64,000 nt of DNA, taken from Phymatolithon calcareum. Taxonomy: Eukaryota; Rhodophyta; Florideophyceae; Hapalidiales. How positions within the stretch are numbered: the first letter of the stretch is position 1; each line of letters begins with the position of its first letter. This document shows positions 41,961 through 51,819 of the stretch, piece by piece. Below the pieces are notes generated by a model. It was not told the DNA's origin and made no database searches. It saw only the letters and a program-made list of their open reading frames with translations. The DNA lies in the NCBI GenBank assembly GCA_977006965.1, contig OZ345363.1, positions 496,001-560,000 on the forward strand, given 5' to 3'. The translations under genes and the position numbers were made by a program.

Positions 41961-42591
41961 ATGTCCATGAGGAGAAGACACCAAGCAGAAAGGTTTTCTG
42001 CGAGTCTAGTGAGACAAAAGAAGCGCCTCGATGAGGCAGATGAGTATTCTGGGAGAGATGAACACATTAAGGAGGCAACCAAGGACATAGAGTGCCTCAA
42101 GAAATATGAAGATCTGGAGCAAGCTCTCGATAAAGCGGAGGAGGGCTCAGTCTCAAAGAGAGGGCGACGAAAAGAAATAATTGAGTTATGGGCAAAGGAA
42201 GAAGAGGGCAGATCGCTCGAGATACCAACTGATTCGAACAATCTACCGGTGGTTCTCTGTGTAAGAGAAAGGTCGACACGGTTGCGATGCTTACGGCTGA
42301 TATTCAACAGAGCACCTCTTTGGAGAAAATCAGTGCTAGGTGCATACTTTGGTGTCACAGTCGTGATTGAGCTGGTCGCGCTCCAACGCATTCTATCTTC
42401 ATCCAAGATTAGTCCTGAAATTGAATATGAATGAAAGCGACTCACTAGAGCACTTGTTGGGAGAGAAATACGAATCAAGGATATACTGAATAGTCAAACT
42501 ACGTTAGCTTAGAAAATCGTGGAAAAGCGGGCCCTGTTACTCTTGAAGAGAGGCCTTGGGAGCTTTTAAAATAAATCAATACATATCCCCC
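41961..42591 (+). mobile_element. LINE-B copy, 5'-truncated, with one nonsense mutation
   Basis: The protein from 41967 (RRRHQAERFSASLVR) matches the C-terminal third of the 43.5-kb LINE-B ORF: LRCLRLIFNRAPLWRKSVLGAY aligns nearly identically. A TGA at 42432-42434 replaces a Cys codon; the rest of the frame to TAG at 42510-42512 is conserved. The 3' end ACATATCCCC is like the other copies and abuts a TIR-transposon fragment. Confidence 0.85.
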
Positions 42592-42900
42592 TCTAGTTTA
42601 CTGAAATTTCCCTCAATTGCGGGAATGAGATTCATTCAGTTTTTTGCACATGAAAGAACTCGCTATCGAGTACGTCAAAAGCGTCAAGTACATGGATATC
42701 TTCAACATGCTTAGTGAAAAAGTGCCTTCCTGTAGAAGTGCTACAAATGTATATTGTGGCACTGTCGAGCCTATTACGCGATGAGCACACGAGGGTCGTC
42801 GTCATGAGTTTGCCAACTCTGCAGTTGTTTTGCACAGCAAAGGTAGTCATTATGACATCCGCAGTCTTCCTCTTCTTTTTCTTGGGAATTTAGTGACTTC
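42592..42900 (-). mobile_element. Fragment of the 2054-4006 TIR transposon
   Basis: In reverse complement it aligns with about 3680-4006, including the conserved peptide MTTFAVQNNCRV, a CAATTGAGGGAAA motif and the terminal CTAG. An open frame at 42850-42632 (72 aa) is better preserved here than in the long copy. Confidence 0.75.
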
Positions 42901-42994
42901 AAAAACCGCTCCCGAGTGCAGATATAAGTTCTCGGGCCGCTGCACGTCGATGGTAGGGGCTCAGATAGAATACCAGACATAGGAGTAGAGCCGC

Positions 42995-43085
42995 CCTGGT
43001 GAGGGTAGCACCTGAGGAAGCCTTGTCCGTATATTCATATGACTGTGAGGGCTTTAAAAAATAAATAAAAAAACAAAAAACAAGT
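42995..43085 (+). mobile_element. RX retroposon 3' end with A-rich tail
   Basis: GAGGAAGCCTTGTCCGTATA and GAGGGCTTTAAA match the RX 3' UTR and lead into an A-rich tail (AAATAAATAAAAAAAC). Confidence 0.7.
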
Positions 43086-43112
43086 ATCAAAAACTCAAAG
43101 AGTCCGATAGTA

Positions 43113-43275
43113 GGGGATATTTGATGATTTTATTTTGAGAGCTCCCAAAGCCTCACCTTTGAGTAACGGGGCAGCTCTTGTGATATTCTCTAAGCTAAAG
43201 TCCTCTGGCTACTGAAAACGTTCTTGATTCATATTTCTCTCCCAACAAGAGCTCCTGTGAGTCTCTTGCACTCAA
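43113..43275 (-). mobile_element. LINE-B 3' fragment with 12-bp TSD
   Basis: AGTCCGATAGTA at 43101-43112 and 43276-43287 flank 163 bp. In reverse complement this is the last codons of LINE-B (GTGCAAGAGACTCACAGGAG onwards) and its 3' UTR ending AAATATCCCC. Confidence 0.9.
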
Positions 43276-43539
43276 AGTCCGATAGTAAACCATGCCCTGT
43301 TACGGTGCATGCACAGAGTTTTTTCCAGACTTGGTGACAAAGAAATCTATGGACTCTGCTCTGATGTTTCTATTGTTCTTATCTCGATCTCCGATTGGTG
43401 CCAAAATTTCAAGACTCTAATGAACGCAACAGAGCTGTGTCGGTAATGTGCTCTCAACGGGTGAAGCCCTTGGGAAAATCGCATCCCGTAATTCTTGCGG
43501 GCTTGACCCAGCGCATCTGAGGAGCTCCATCCAATGTTC

Positions 43540-44755
43540 TGGAGACGAGACAGAAACGTGGTGTATCATCGACCGAGGAGTACCTCAAGGTTCCCCGCTT
43601 AGTCCATGCCTATACAATATATTCATGGACACATTCGCAGAAGCCGTCTCCAAGACAGACAGGAACGTTTCAGAAAGTCCTGTGCAATTGTTCGCAGATG
43701 ATGTTCAGCTTCAAGCGAAGACAGGACGAGGAATGCAGAAACTTCTTGATATAGCGACCAGTTGGGCAAGCGAAAATGGCATGAAATGGAACACAAAACC
43801 AGGAAAAAGCGAAGTTCTTAAGTACAAAGGACTTCAGAAGCACACGTTTTACTTGGCAGGACGAGAACTATATCAAGCCTGGAGACTCTCGTATCTTGGG
43901 GTAAGCATGAATAACAAGGGTGTTACGGATGACACGGCCATAGCAAGAGTTCGAAATGCTGCAGGATGCATACATAAGCTGCGGGAGCTTGGAGTGAATG
44001 TTCGAGGATTCAAACCGGAGATATGCATCAGGATCTTTAAGTCGCTAATTATCCCGAAATGGGAGTATGCGTTACACGTTACTCCAATGACAAATCGATT
44101 GCTCTCGGCAATCGAGTCGGCAGAGGGCTTGTTCTACAAAAATGTTTTCGGAAAGTATGCCGAACACCGCCGGGACCGAATGCGAGTTCTGTGCCGACTG
44201 GGACCACCAAAGATGAGGAGACGTCATCAAGCAGAAAGGTTTGCATTAAGCCTGGTAAGGCACAAAAAGCGCCTTGAAGAAACAGAAGAGTACGTTGGAA
44301 GAGATGAGGACGTAAAGGAAGCAATGAAGGATATTGAATATCTCAAGATGTATGAAGACTTGCGACAAGCCCTTCAGAAATCCCAGGAGGGATCTGTCAC
44401 GAAGAAGACGAGGAGAGAAGAAACAATTAAGGTATGGGAAAAGGAAGAAGAAGGCAGGTCAATGAAGATTCCTATTGAAGGCAAGCTACCAGGGATCCTT
44501 TACATAGGAGAAAGAACAACACGTTTAAGGTGCCTAAGGTTGACATTCAACCGAGCACCCCTTTGGAGGAAATCAGTGTTGGGTGCGTACTGTGGGATTA
44601 CCGCGGTGGTCGAACTAGTCGCCTTACAACGTACTCTAGCGTCATCGAAGATGAGTACAGAAATTGAGTTTGAGTGCAAGAGACTTACCGGAGCTCTTGT
44701 TGGGAGAGAATTACGAATCAAGAACGTTTTGAGCAGCCAGATGACTATAGCGTAG
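43540..44755 (+). pseudogene. Truncated LINE-B reverse transcriptase ORF
   Basis: The open frame continues upstream of the element to 43424 by chance, into the target sequence, so a naive ORF (from 43448) is a chimera of host and LINE codons. Only residues after the junction (from about GDETETWC) are retrotransposon. The second copy at 41961 supports the reading of the C-terminal domain. Confidence 0.8.
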
Positions 44756-44832
44756 AGATTATGCAAGAGCTGCCCCGTTACGCCAAGGTGAGGCTTTGGG
44801 AGCTCTCAAAAATAAAATCATCAAATATCCCC
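43540..44832 (+). mobile_element. LINE-B: 5'-truncated non-LTR retrotransposon with TSD
   Basis: ATCCAATGTTC (extendable by CC) occurs at 43529-43539 and 44833-44843, bounding a 1293-bp element. Its ORF enters inside the reverse transcriptase: GVPQGSPLSPCLYN (fingers/palm), then LFADDVQL with the catalytic FADD, thumb region YLGVSMNN, and a Lys/Glu-rich C-terminal domain without recognised endonuclease, ending at 44755. The 3' end is AAATAAAATCATCAAATATC plus CC. The first RT motifs are missing, so the copy is dead although the remaining frame is intact. Confidence 0.9.
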
Positions 44833-44843
44833 ATCCAATGTTC

Positions 44844-45499
44844 GACCCTGTCAACCCCTGGGCATACGATTCCCTACGCTAATCTACATGAACAAGAAGG
44901 GATTGGAGGGAGAGAAAAAGAAAATGGAAACAATTGCTCGATGCTGCACCTTGGTTTCTTGTTGTTGAAATGCACGAGCTCGAGGGTTGGCGGGTGCTAT
45001 GATCTTGAGCTCGGAATCATTCAAAACATTTCTTTCTTTCTTTCTTTAATGCAGAATGCGTTAAATAACGCCAGAAGTTACTCTAGAGCAAATTCTCATT
45101 GTTCAAATATTAGAGTATCTCTACGGGTCTCTCCCTGCACAGATCTTCGAAGCATTTGATTTCGGTTCGCTCTTGGTCGCCACTAGACCGGCTCTCGTTG
45201 CGGTTACCGAGAGAGGCGGATCCAGGAGAATTAGTTTTCGATTCACTCTCGTGTGAGGCAGACGGTATGCTCAGGTCGATGAGTTCAAAACGGATACGGA
45301 TGCCCATATTGTCCAATGGAGACTTGAAATCCTCTGAGAAAACCCCCGAGGGTTTTTTGAAGGAAAATAGCTTGGGCGATCAACATAATTCTGAACTATA
45401 CCCAGTCAAGCTTTGACACCAGGGTAACATGAGTAGAAGTTAGGGTGCCGTTGAAGCTCCAGTTGGATGGTTAGCCACCTTAGAATAAACGATAATACT
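44844..45499. other. Spacer with TTTC microsatellite
   Basis: A (TTTC)n run lies at about 45027-45046. No gene supported. Confidence 0.4.
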
Positions 45500-45812
45500 T
45501 CGATATCACCTTTCTGGGCTTGGATACTCAGCATCGCACCGTTGGATTATGTGCTGTACATTGTCTTTAATGGTGAATCCAAGTTCCTAGCATTGTTCCA
45601 CGAGGCGGCAAGAGGAAAGTACAAAGGTTGCCCACCCCCTCCAACCAATGCTAAATCATGTCGAAGAATGACATGAATCTAATTTAGAATGCAGACAACC
45701 GAACGGTCGAGAACGATTAAACGCTCCGGGAGGTCTCACGGGCACTGGCAAGAGAACAAATCCGCGTTCAGAGCTCTGGATATCAATGCACTTAAGTAAG
45801 AGCTGTCAGTGA
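45500..45812 (+). repeat. Dispersed repeat, copy 2 of 2
   Basis: Partner of 39472-39775, same orientation. Confidence 0.55.
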
Positions 45813-47102
45813 TATTGAAACCTCTCCTACGGACAGGTGCCTCGGCAGACAGTGCGAACGGCACTGTCGATGGGCATCGGTGTCACCGCACAACAGACTG
45901 CTATCGTATCACGTATCACCCGGGAATACACGAGCCCTTCTTGGGTGCGTCCCGGATTCCAGGGCATGCCTCTCCCTTCTCCCCACCCCCGACAATCTTC
46001 TCCATCCTAGCGACTTTCCTCTCTCCTCATTTAGTGCTCAAATATGCAGTAAGGCCTTCTGTCCACAAACGCAAAAATCTCTACCATGGAGTGACGAACC
46101 GCAGCGCTCACAATGGCGCAGGCGCGGAAGACTCCGTTGTCATTGAGACCGAAGCCACCAGATGGGGCTATAAGATATCTCGGTTGTAGACGGCAACTAC
46201 ACCCTGCTAGCCCGATAGGAATAGTAGGAGGGCGCTCAGGTGCGAATGCAGAGTACGGGTACCTTGATCCAGTACTTTAGCGGTTTAGATTCTCTAGATT
46301 TGCTATGGTAAAGAAGTCATATTTCACAGAATGAAATGGAATACATGCTCAAAGAGCGCACGTCAAGAGCTACCGATTCATGTCCTTGCGGTAATTTTGC
46401 GTAAAATGGAAGACTGTGTCTACTTAATATCTACGTCAGCATTCTCGAAAAAGGGGCCTCGTTCGCGTATTCAGTGTTAATACTGCAATGGTAATGATGA
46501 GCACTACTAGTAGTAGTGGAAGTTTTATTCATATGTACTCAAAGGCCCTAATAGAGGCAACAGCGTATCATAGAAGTATTGAAATATGAGCAACCGTAAG
46601 CAGCATCAAACAACTTTCGTTCTTGACAAACAGAAGTTAAGGCGAAAGGCTGGATGGTATCCTGAAGTTTCCGGTGTGGAGGGATAGTCGTGATTAGACA
46701 TGAACACACCGATCGGGCCCTCCCCGAAAAAAGCCCTCTTAGGGCCTCATCTTCCTCGAGAGGCCCGCTCCTCGTGGTACAGATGTACACGTATAGTGGT
46801 CGAAAAGATGAATTTCAGAAAAAAATTTGAAGGAATAATACTCAGGGATATCATGGGCAACACGCAGAAGGCCCTCTTTTTGTCCATTTCTTTGGAGGCC
46901 CTCTCCGATGTCCCAGCGCGGCAAGAGAGCATGCCCTACCCCTCTCGAGGTCCGTTCGGAATGTTCATATCTACAGTATATCACACACTAAGGACAGCCT
47001 ATCCTTTCCCGCCCGGGGTATCGACATTCGCTACCATGGGGCCCCACGGGTGATTCTTTGGGTACACAATAACATTGTCGGCACGGTATCCGCACAGCTC
47101 CA
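45813..47102. other. Spacer upstream of F-box/LRR gene
   Basis: Short ORFs only. The last 150 bp are GC-richer and probably promoter or 5' UTR of the next gene. Confidence 0.35.
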
Positions 47103-48596
47103 ATGTCCTCTCCCCACAACCGTCGAAGGCGAGGGTACCGCGCGTTCTATACATCAGTACCAAGAAGGCCAATTTCATCTCGTTCAGACCCCAGATCATC
47201 AAGCTACCTTGATCTACTGCCACGTGAAGCTTTGGAGAATGTGTTGCGACACGTGAGCAAGAAACCCCGTCTATTGAACTGGAAAAGTTTTATCTCAACG
47301 AGAGACATATTCGCGCTGTATCGCGTAGGCGGATCGCTTACCGCCACATGCAAGGAGCTTTTCAAAGAAGCCAGCCTCGGCGAAAGCTGTCCGAACAATG
47401 GTACGCTTGTTATTCCGAGGGAGAACGACTTTTGTATCCTCTTGGACATCGCAGGCTCTTCTTTCGAGAAGCTTACGTTTGCTAAGCTACCTGGCCACAT
47501 GAGTTTTGGGCATATTGAACGTACTCTTGCTTCGAAATGCAACGCCGTGAAATCACTGCATCTGTTGGACGGTCATGGCCACGATTTGTTCGACAAGGTT
47601 CTCGAAAAGTGCAGCGGCACGTTGGAATTTCTTTCTACGACATTGACGTATCAAAAGAATGTTACTGCCATGGTGCAGCATTGTTCTGGACTTCGTGCAC
47701 TAGATCTAGGGCACTTGTCGCCCGATGCGGTCATCTCTTCTTTGTGGCCTACGGTTGGAAAATCGCTGCGCTGCCTGAGACTGTCGTACATCGTTCGATG
47801 CGAAGATGAGGACATCAGGTGCATCCAAACGCATTGCCGAGCTCTTCAACTCGTTGAGATTTCTGGAATAGGCACTCCTGAAGCACTTGGGGATTTGTTT
47901 GTTTCATATGGCTGTCAGCTTGAACACGTATCTCTTAATGATGCGAGCCCGGAAATATGCAGGCGCGTTGTGAACGCGTGCCCAAACTTGAGTTGCCATG
48001 CGGTAGTTTCGCATGATGTACCAGCTGTCGTTGAGGCTCTTGGGCCCGCGTTGAAGGAGCTGCGCTTTCGGAGGAGACCGGGGATTTGTATTGATGGACT
48101 GAATGATGCGATGAAGCACTGTGCGAACTTAAAACAGCTTTCGGTGTTCGGCCCATCCGAAGCTACGCATCAAATCGTTTCCGGCATATTCTCAAGTCCA
48201 ATGGCGCAACTTGAGGTTCTAGATTTGGGACCAGGATTACGTAAAGACTGCGAGAAAATCCTGGACTGTGTAAGCAGGAACACTGGAGGGCTTCGTGAAT
48301 TCACTTTGGGGATTATGTTACCGCAACCGAAGTTGTTTTGCGGTATCGTGCAGTCGAATGCGCTTCTGGAGACAGTGAAAATTCATTTGTCAGTCGCGCT
48401 TGCCATCAAATCAGGCGCGGGCGTTTCAGCTGTCGTGGATATTCTGGAATCGTTTTCGTCGTGTCCCAACCTGCGTTATTTACAGCTCGGACGAAATCAT
48501 GCTATTACCAACTCTCGGGACGTGATTAATGCGTGCCGTCCTTTCCGATTCAAGCGTACTTTTGTTCGTGTTTTCGGTGAAGACTTGTTTCTATAA
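47103..48596 (+). CDS. F-box/LRR-like protein
   Basis: 497 aa, single exon, ATG at 47103. A basic N-terminus is followed by an F-box-like segment (YLDLLPREALENVLRHVSKKPRLLNW, residues about 35-60). Irregular leucine-rich repeats of the cysteine-containing type follow (CSGLRALDLGHL, HCRALQLVEISGIG, CANLKQLSVFG, CPNLRYLQLGRN), about 25-28 residues each. Such proteins recruit substrates to SCF (Skp1-cullin-F-box) ubiquitin ligases; the F-box helix is weak, so Skp1 binding is an inference. Downstream lies a dispersed repeat 230 bp away. Confidence 0.7.
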   Translation: MSSPHNRRRRGYRAFYTSVPRRPISSRSDPRSSSYLDLLPREALENVLRHVSKKPRLLNWKSFISTRDIFALYRVGGSLTATCKELFKEASLGESCPNNGTLVIPRENDFCILLDIAGSSFEKLTFAKLPGHMSFGHIERTLASKCNAVKSLHLLDGHGHDLFDKVLEKCSGTLEFLSTTLTYQKNVTAMVQHCSGLRALDLGHLSPDAVISSLWPTVGKSLRCLRLSYIVRCEDEDIRCIQTHCRALQLVEISGIGTPEALGDLFVSYGCQLEHVSLNDASPEICRRVVNACPNLSCHAVVSHDVPAVVEALGPALKELRFRRRPGICIDGLNDAMKHCANLKQLSVFGPSEATHQIVSGIFSSPMAQLEVLDLGPGLRKDCEKILDCVSRNTGGLREFTLGIMLPQPKLFCGIVQSNALLETVKIHLSVALAIKSGAGVSAVVDILESFSSCPNLRYLQLGRNHAITNSRDVINACRPFRFKRTFVRVFGEDLFL

Positions 48597-48829
48597 TCAG
48601 GAAATGTGGACCGTAAGCGACTGCAACAAAAAAGTAGAGCCCTGTTGCAGCTTCGTGTTCGAACAAAGTATCAGCGAGCTTCGGCAAAACGTCCCCTGTT
48701 GGTCCTGCCTGTATGGCTTGCTTAAGTACAAAAGTGTGAGACAACCCAAAAGCAAAATATTCAAAGAAAGACTTCCCAAACTTCTCCCGGTTCTGTGCTG
48801 ATGTCAGCACCGTCGAGCCGAAACCCGAA

Positions 48830-49735
48830 AAACTCCCACGAGTTCTTCGGATTTCCGCTCGACTGCTCGGATCGCCGCAAGCTCAAGTTCGCCTGCACGT
48901 CCCTTCGCTCACACGAAATTGGAATTGCCTCAACCCTTCTTGAGTGCAACCTTCGTCGTGCTAACCAAAACGGAGGCAATCGCACGCAAGCTCCCTTTTC
49001 CACTTTTCGTGCGTTCGCTCCAAGGTCGGACGGTCCAGCAACGTTCTTTGCCGCCGTCCGACTCCATTTTCTTCCCGTATCACTGCGACGTCGGCGATAT
49101 ATCGTCTTCCATCCTAATCGAAGCGAAGGCTTGCGCTGGTGTCCAAACTGCACGACCGTTGGAGTTCCCGCAACGCTGTCAAATGTTCTTCAGCCGAACA
49201 TCGACTCTTCTTCTGGCGAGTCGAGCCTATCTCTGTTTACCTGATTCACCGTCCTCGTCTCTTCCTACATTCTAGTCCATTGTTTCCGTTTCGCTGTTCT
49301 TCATCGCGCATCACTTCGACGCCTGCGCGGCTATCGTGGAGCCTGCCCATCCCACAAGGCGTAGCATCGCACAGGTGCTTGATCTCACTTATAATTATAT
49401 TCCCGTAAGGTTGAGGATTGTGGTCCGTGGGCGGCGCGGCCTTCTTTCCGGTGCAAGCCAAAGTCTACTGTCATTTGCACCAACCTGAAGAAGCTTGTCT
49501 GGCCCTACACGGAGCGGCCTCGCGGTCGCGGCTGATCACCACGACCGCTTGTATTCCGACAAGGCTATTGAGTGTGCTCTGAGAATGGTATACACACTGG
49601 GGGTTTTGCTAGCTTGTCTTTCTTTCCCACTTTTCTGTCTAGTCTCTCGCGCTCTTTTTTCTCTCGCTCCTCTCTTGCTCTATTCTCACGCATGTGGCGC
49701 CGGGTTCCTTTTGAGCTTGGCGCTACAACAGGGCT
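48830..49735 (+). repeat. Dispersed GC/pyrimidine-rich repeat, copy 2
   Basis: Longer partner of 19300-19985 (inverted relative to it). The 5' part carries an open frame (48795-49244) including RWCPNCTTVGVP, but no intact protein is shared between copies. Confidence 0.6.
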
Positions 49736-50576
49736 GGTGAAACCCCATGTTCTGACGAAGTGCCAAAAAGCTCAGCGCCGCGGGAATGTGAGAACAGTTG
49801 CTTCTGCAAACTCGTGGAAGATGCGACATACCGCTTGAGACGGATTTGACTCGAATTATATCCGCAATGTATCAAAAGGAAAAGAACATCAAGAAATTCA
49901 TGTCTGCGAAGCTAAGCTACACAATGCCGGATATTTACGCAGTCACGATCCCAGAATTTCTGGAAGTCAATTATTTGAAAATTCAGTCAGCCGACCACCT
50001 CAAACTCCTGAGAGCAACATTCTGATACGAAGATGGTTCTTGTGATAGCGATGCAGGCTTGGAGACTGCCTGCCTTGACAGACTTGAATAAGATCTGCGG
50101 TTTATTGGAAACATAAATGTCGCACGAGTTCTTCTGGGAAACGGACAGCCGGTGTACCGAAGAGCTCCTTACGCTATTCGCTCCCTTATGTGCGGTTCAC
50201 GTCTCCCTTCAGGCACGTTTCGAAATTCGTGCCTCCGTGTGAACGCGTCTGCAAGCTTGCGATGCGTGTGCTGGAGATCAAGGTTTCTTCGGCGTCCGGC
50301 TTGATATAGGGATTTCGGTCGGCGATGTTCGGACTCTGAAGCAGTTGCTGGTGACTGTGTGCGCCGGTGAGACTGTCGCGCAAGCTTTCGACCCTGCGCC
50401 GCGTGGCGCCGCGTTTTCAACCGCCGCCGGGTGTGCGCGCCCGTGAATCTGACGCACAGAATCTCGGCCTCTCGCAGCGTAGCGCCGCGTGACGCAACCC
50501 GGTGGGACGGTCGCATGGAAAGCATCCGGAAGACGTCCATGGCCTGGTCGACACTCGCCTAAGGGTTCTTCCAGAC
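49736..50576. other. Spacer, nothing certain
   Basis: Composition becomes GC-rich from 50170. The long minus-strand open frame 51075-50278 passes through the tandem repeat below and is probably not a gene. Confidence 0.35.
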
Positions 50577-50840
50577 GCCACCGGTTGTGGTACCCAGGCG
50601 CTGTCGGGCGACTTTGGTTGGCGCGGGAGCGTCTTAGCGCGTGGCCACTTTTCGACTGCCGCTGGTTGCGGCTGGAGACCGTGTCGAGCGACTTGGCTCC
50701 GCGTGGGAATCCTTCGCGGGGCGCTGCTTCTCGACTGCCACTGGTTGCGGCTCCAAGACTGTCTTTGATGATGCCGATCAACGCCCGGATGTCATCGTGC
50801 CTGGTTGCTTCCCGGCTGCCACCGGATGTAGCACCGAGAC
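50577..50840. repeat. About 80-bp tandem repeat, three to four units
   Basis: The core GCCNCYGGTTGYGG recurs at 50577, 50658 and 50737, and in a weaker form at 50818, giving spacings of 81, 79 and 81 bp. Units include GACTTGGNT and GGGAGCGTCTT/GGGAATCCTTC blocks. Confidence 0.75.
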
Positions 50841-51819
50841 ATGGTAAAGGGTATCGATCCATGCGGGTCACCGGTGATAACTGTCTTGCAGAGGCGTGTA
50901 TGCCATCATCGATGGTCTGTAGGCAGTGTATGATCTCAAGAGGTAGGTGATGGCAAGATTGAGGTGGGCAGATCTGAGAAGATTGCCATACCTTCGTACC
51001 GTCTTTGGCCTTGCTGCTGCGACAAAGGGTGTTCTTCGAAAAGGGTATTAATTTCCTTTGTTGGTTACCACGCAAGTGAATATATGTCGATTAAGTATCT
51101 ACTCTACTGGAGCAAACGATCTCAAGGTTTTAAAATTCTATTGGCAATGTGTGATATGTGCCAACTTGAGGAAACCCGGTGTCTTCCTCTACTCCAAGTG
51201 CCACTAGTTTATGAGCATGAGCTGTCATCTTAATTCGTCTTGCGCCATTATTGCGAGATCCTACCATAAACCTTCTTCGACGTTTTGCTCCTATGTTATG
51301 GTTTTACGAAACAGCCGAAGGTCGTCAAACGCCATCTCACTTTTCCCGCTTTGTTCGTAATCTATACAGTACGGGATCGCAGAGACCCTTCAAGAAGTCG
51401 AGAGAACGTTCGTCTGACAAATTTATGATCGATGGACGTGACAGAATATAGCCGTCCCGAATGGCCTTTCTCGGAATTCGGCAGTTCAGTAGTACAGGCT
51501 TGAAAAGAGCGGACATGTTCAGGCACTGGCTAAAAACGCTACACGGTGCTGATTAACGAGTACTGGAAGTCCAGGATGCTCGCCTGTTCTGCGAAATGGT
51601 GAAGGAACTTGTGCTGGAGTCCACATTTTCCTTGCAAAGGAGCACCCGCTTGCCCTTTTTAGTGGCTGCATAAACAATCTTCTGCATATTAGCAAAATCT
51701 GTTCGACAGAGAGTTCCTTTTACCTCTTGTTTCCAGAGGGACGATCACTGTAGCCTTTCGAGAGCAATAAATAGCTCGGACCGCCGTTTCACGTTTCAAC
51801 GCATTTCATTAATTTTTCG
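50841..51819. other. Spacer, no gene supported
   Basis: Short ORFs without features; the end is the 3' flank of the LST8 gene. Confidence 0.35.

Noticed and set aside
43448-43539. N-terminal part of the 435-aa RT ORF
   Set aside because: Upstream of the target duplication, hence target sequence and not reverse transcriptase.
50278-51075. 265-aa minus-strand ORF
   Set aside because: Passes through the tandem repeat with Arg/Ala/Gly-rich composition from GC bias; no domain.
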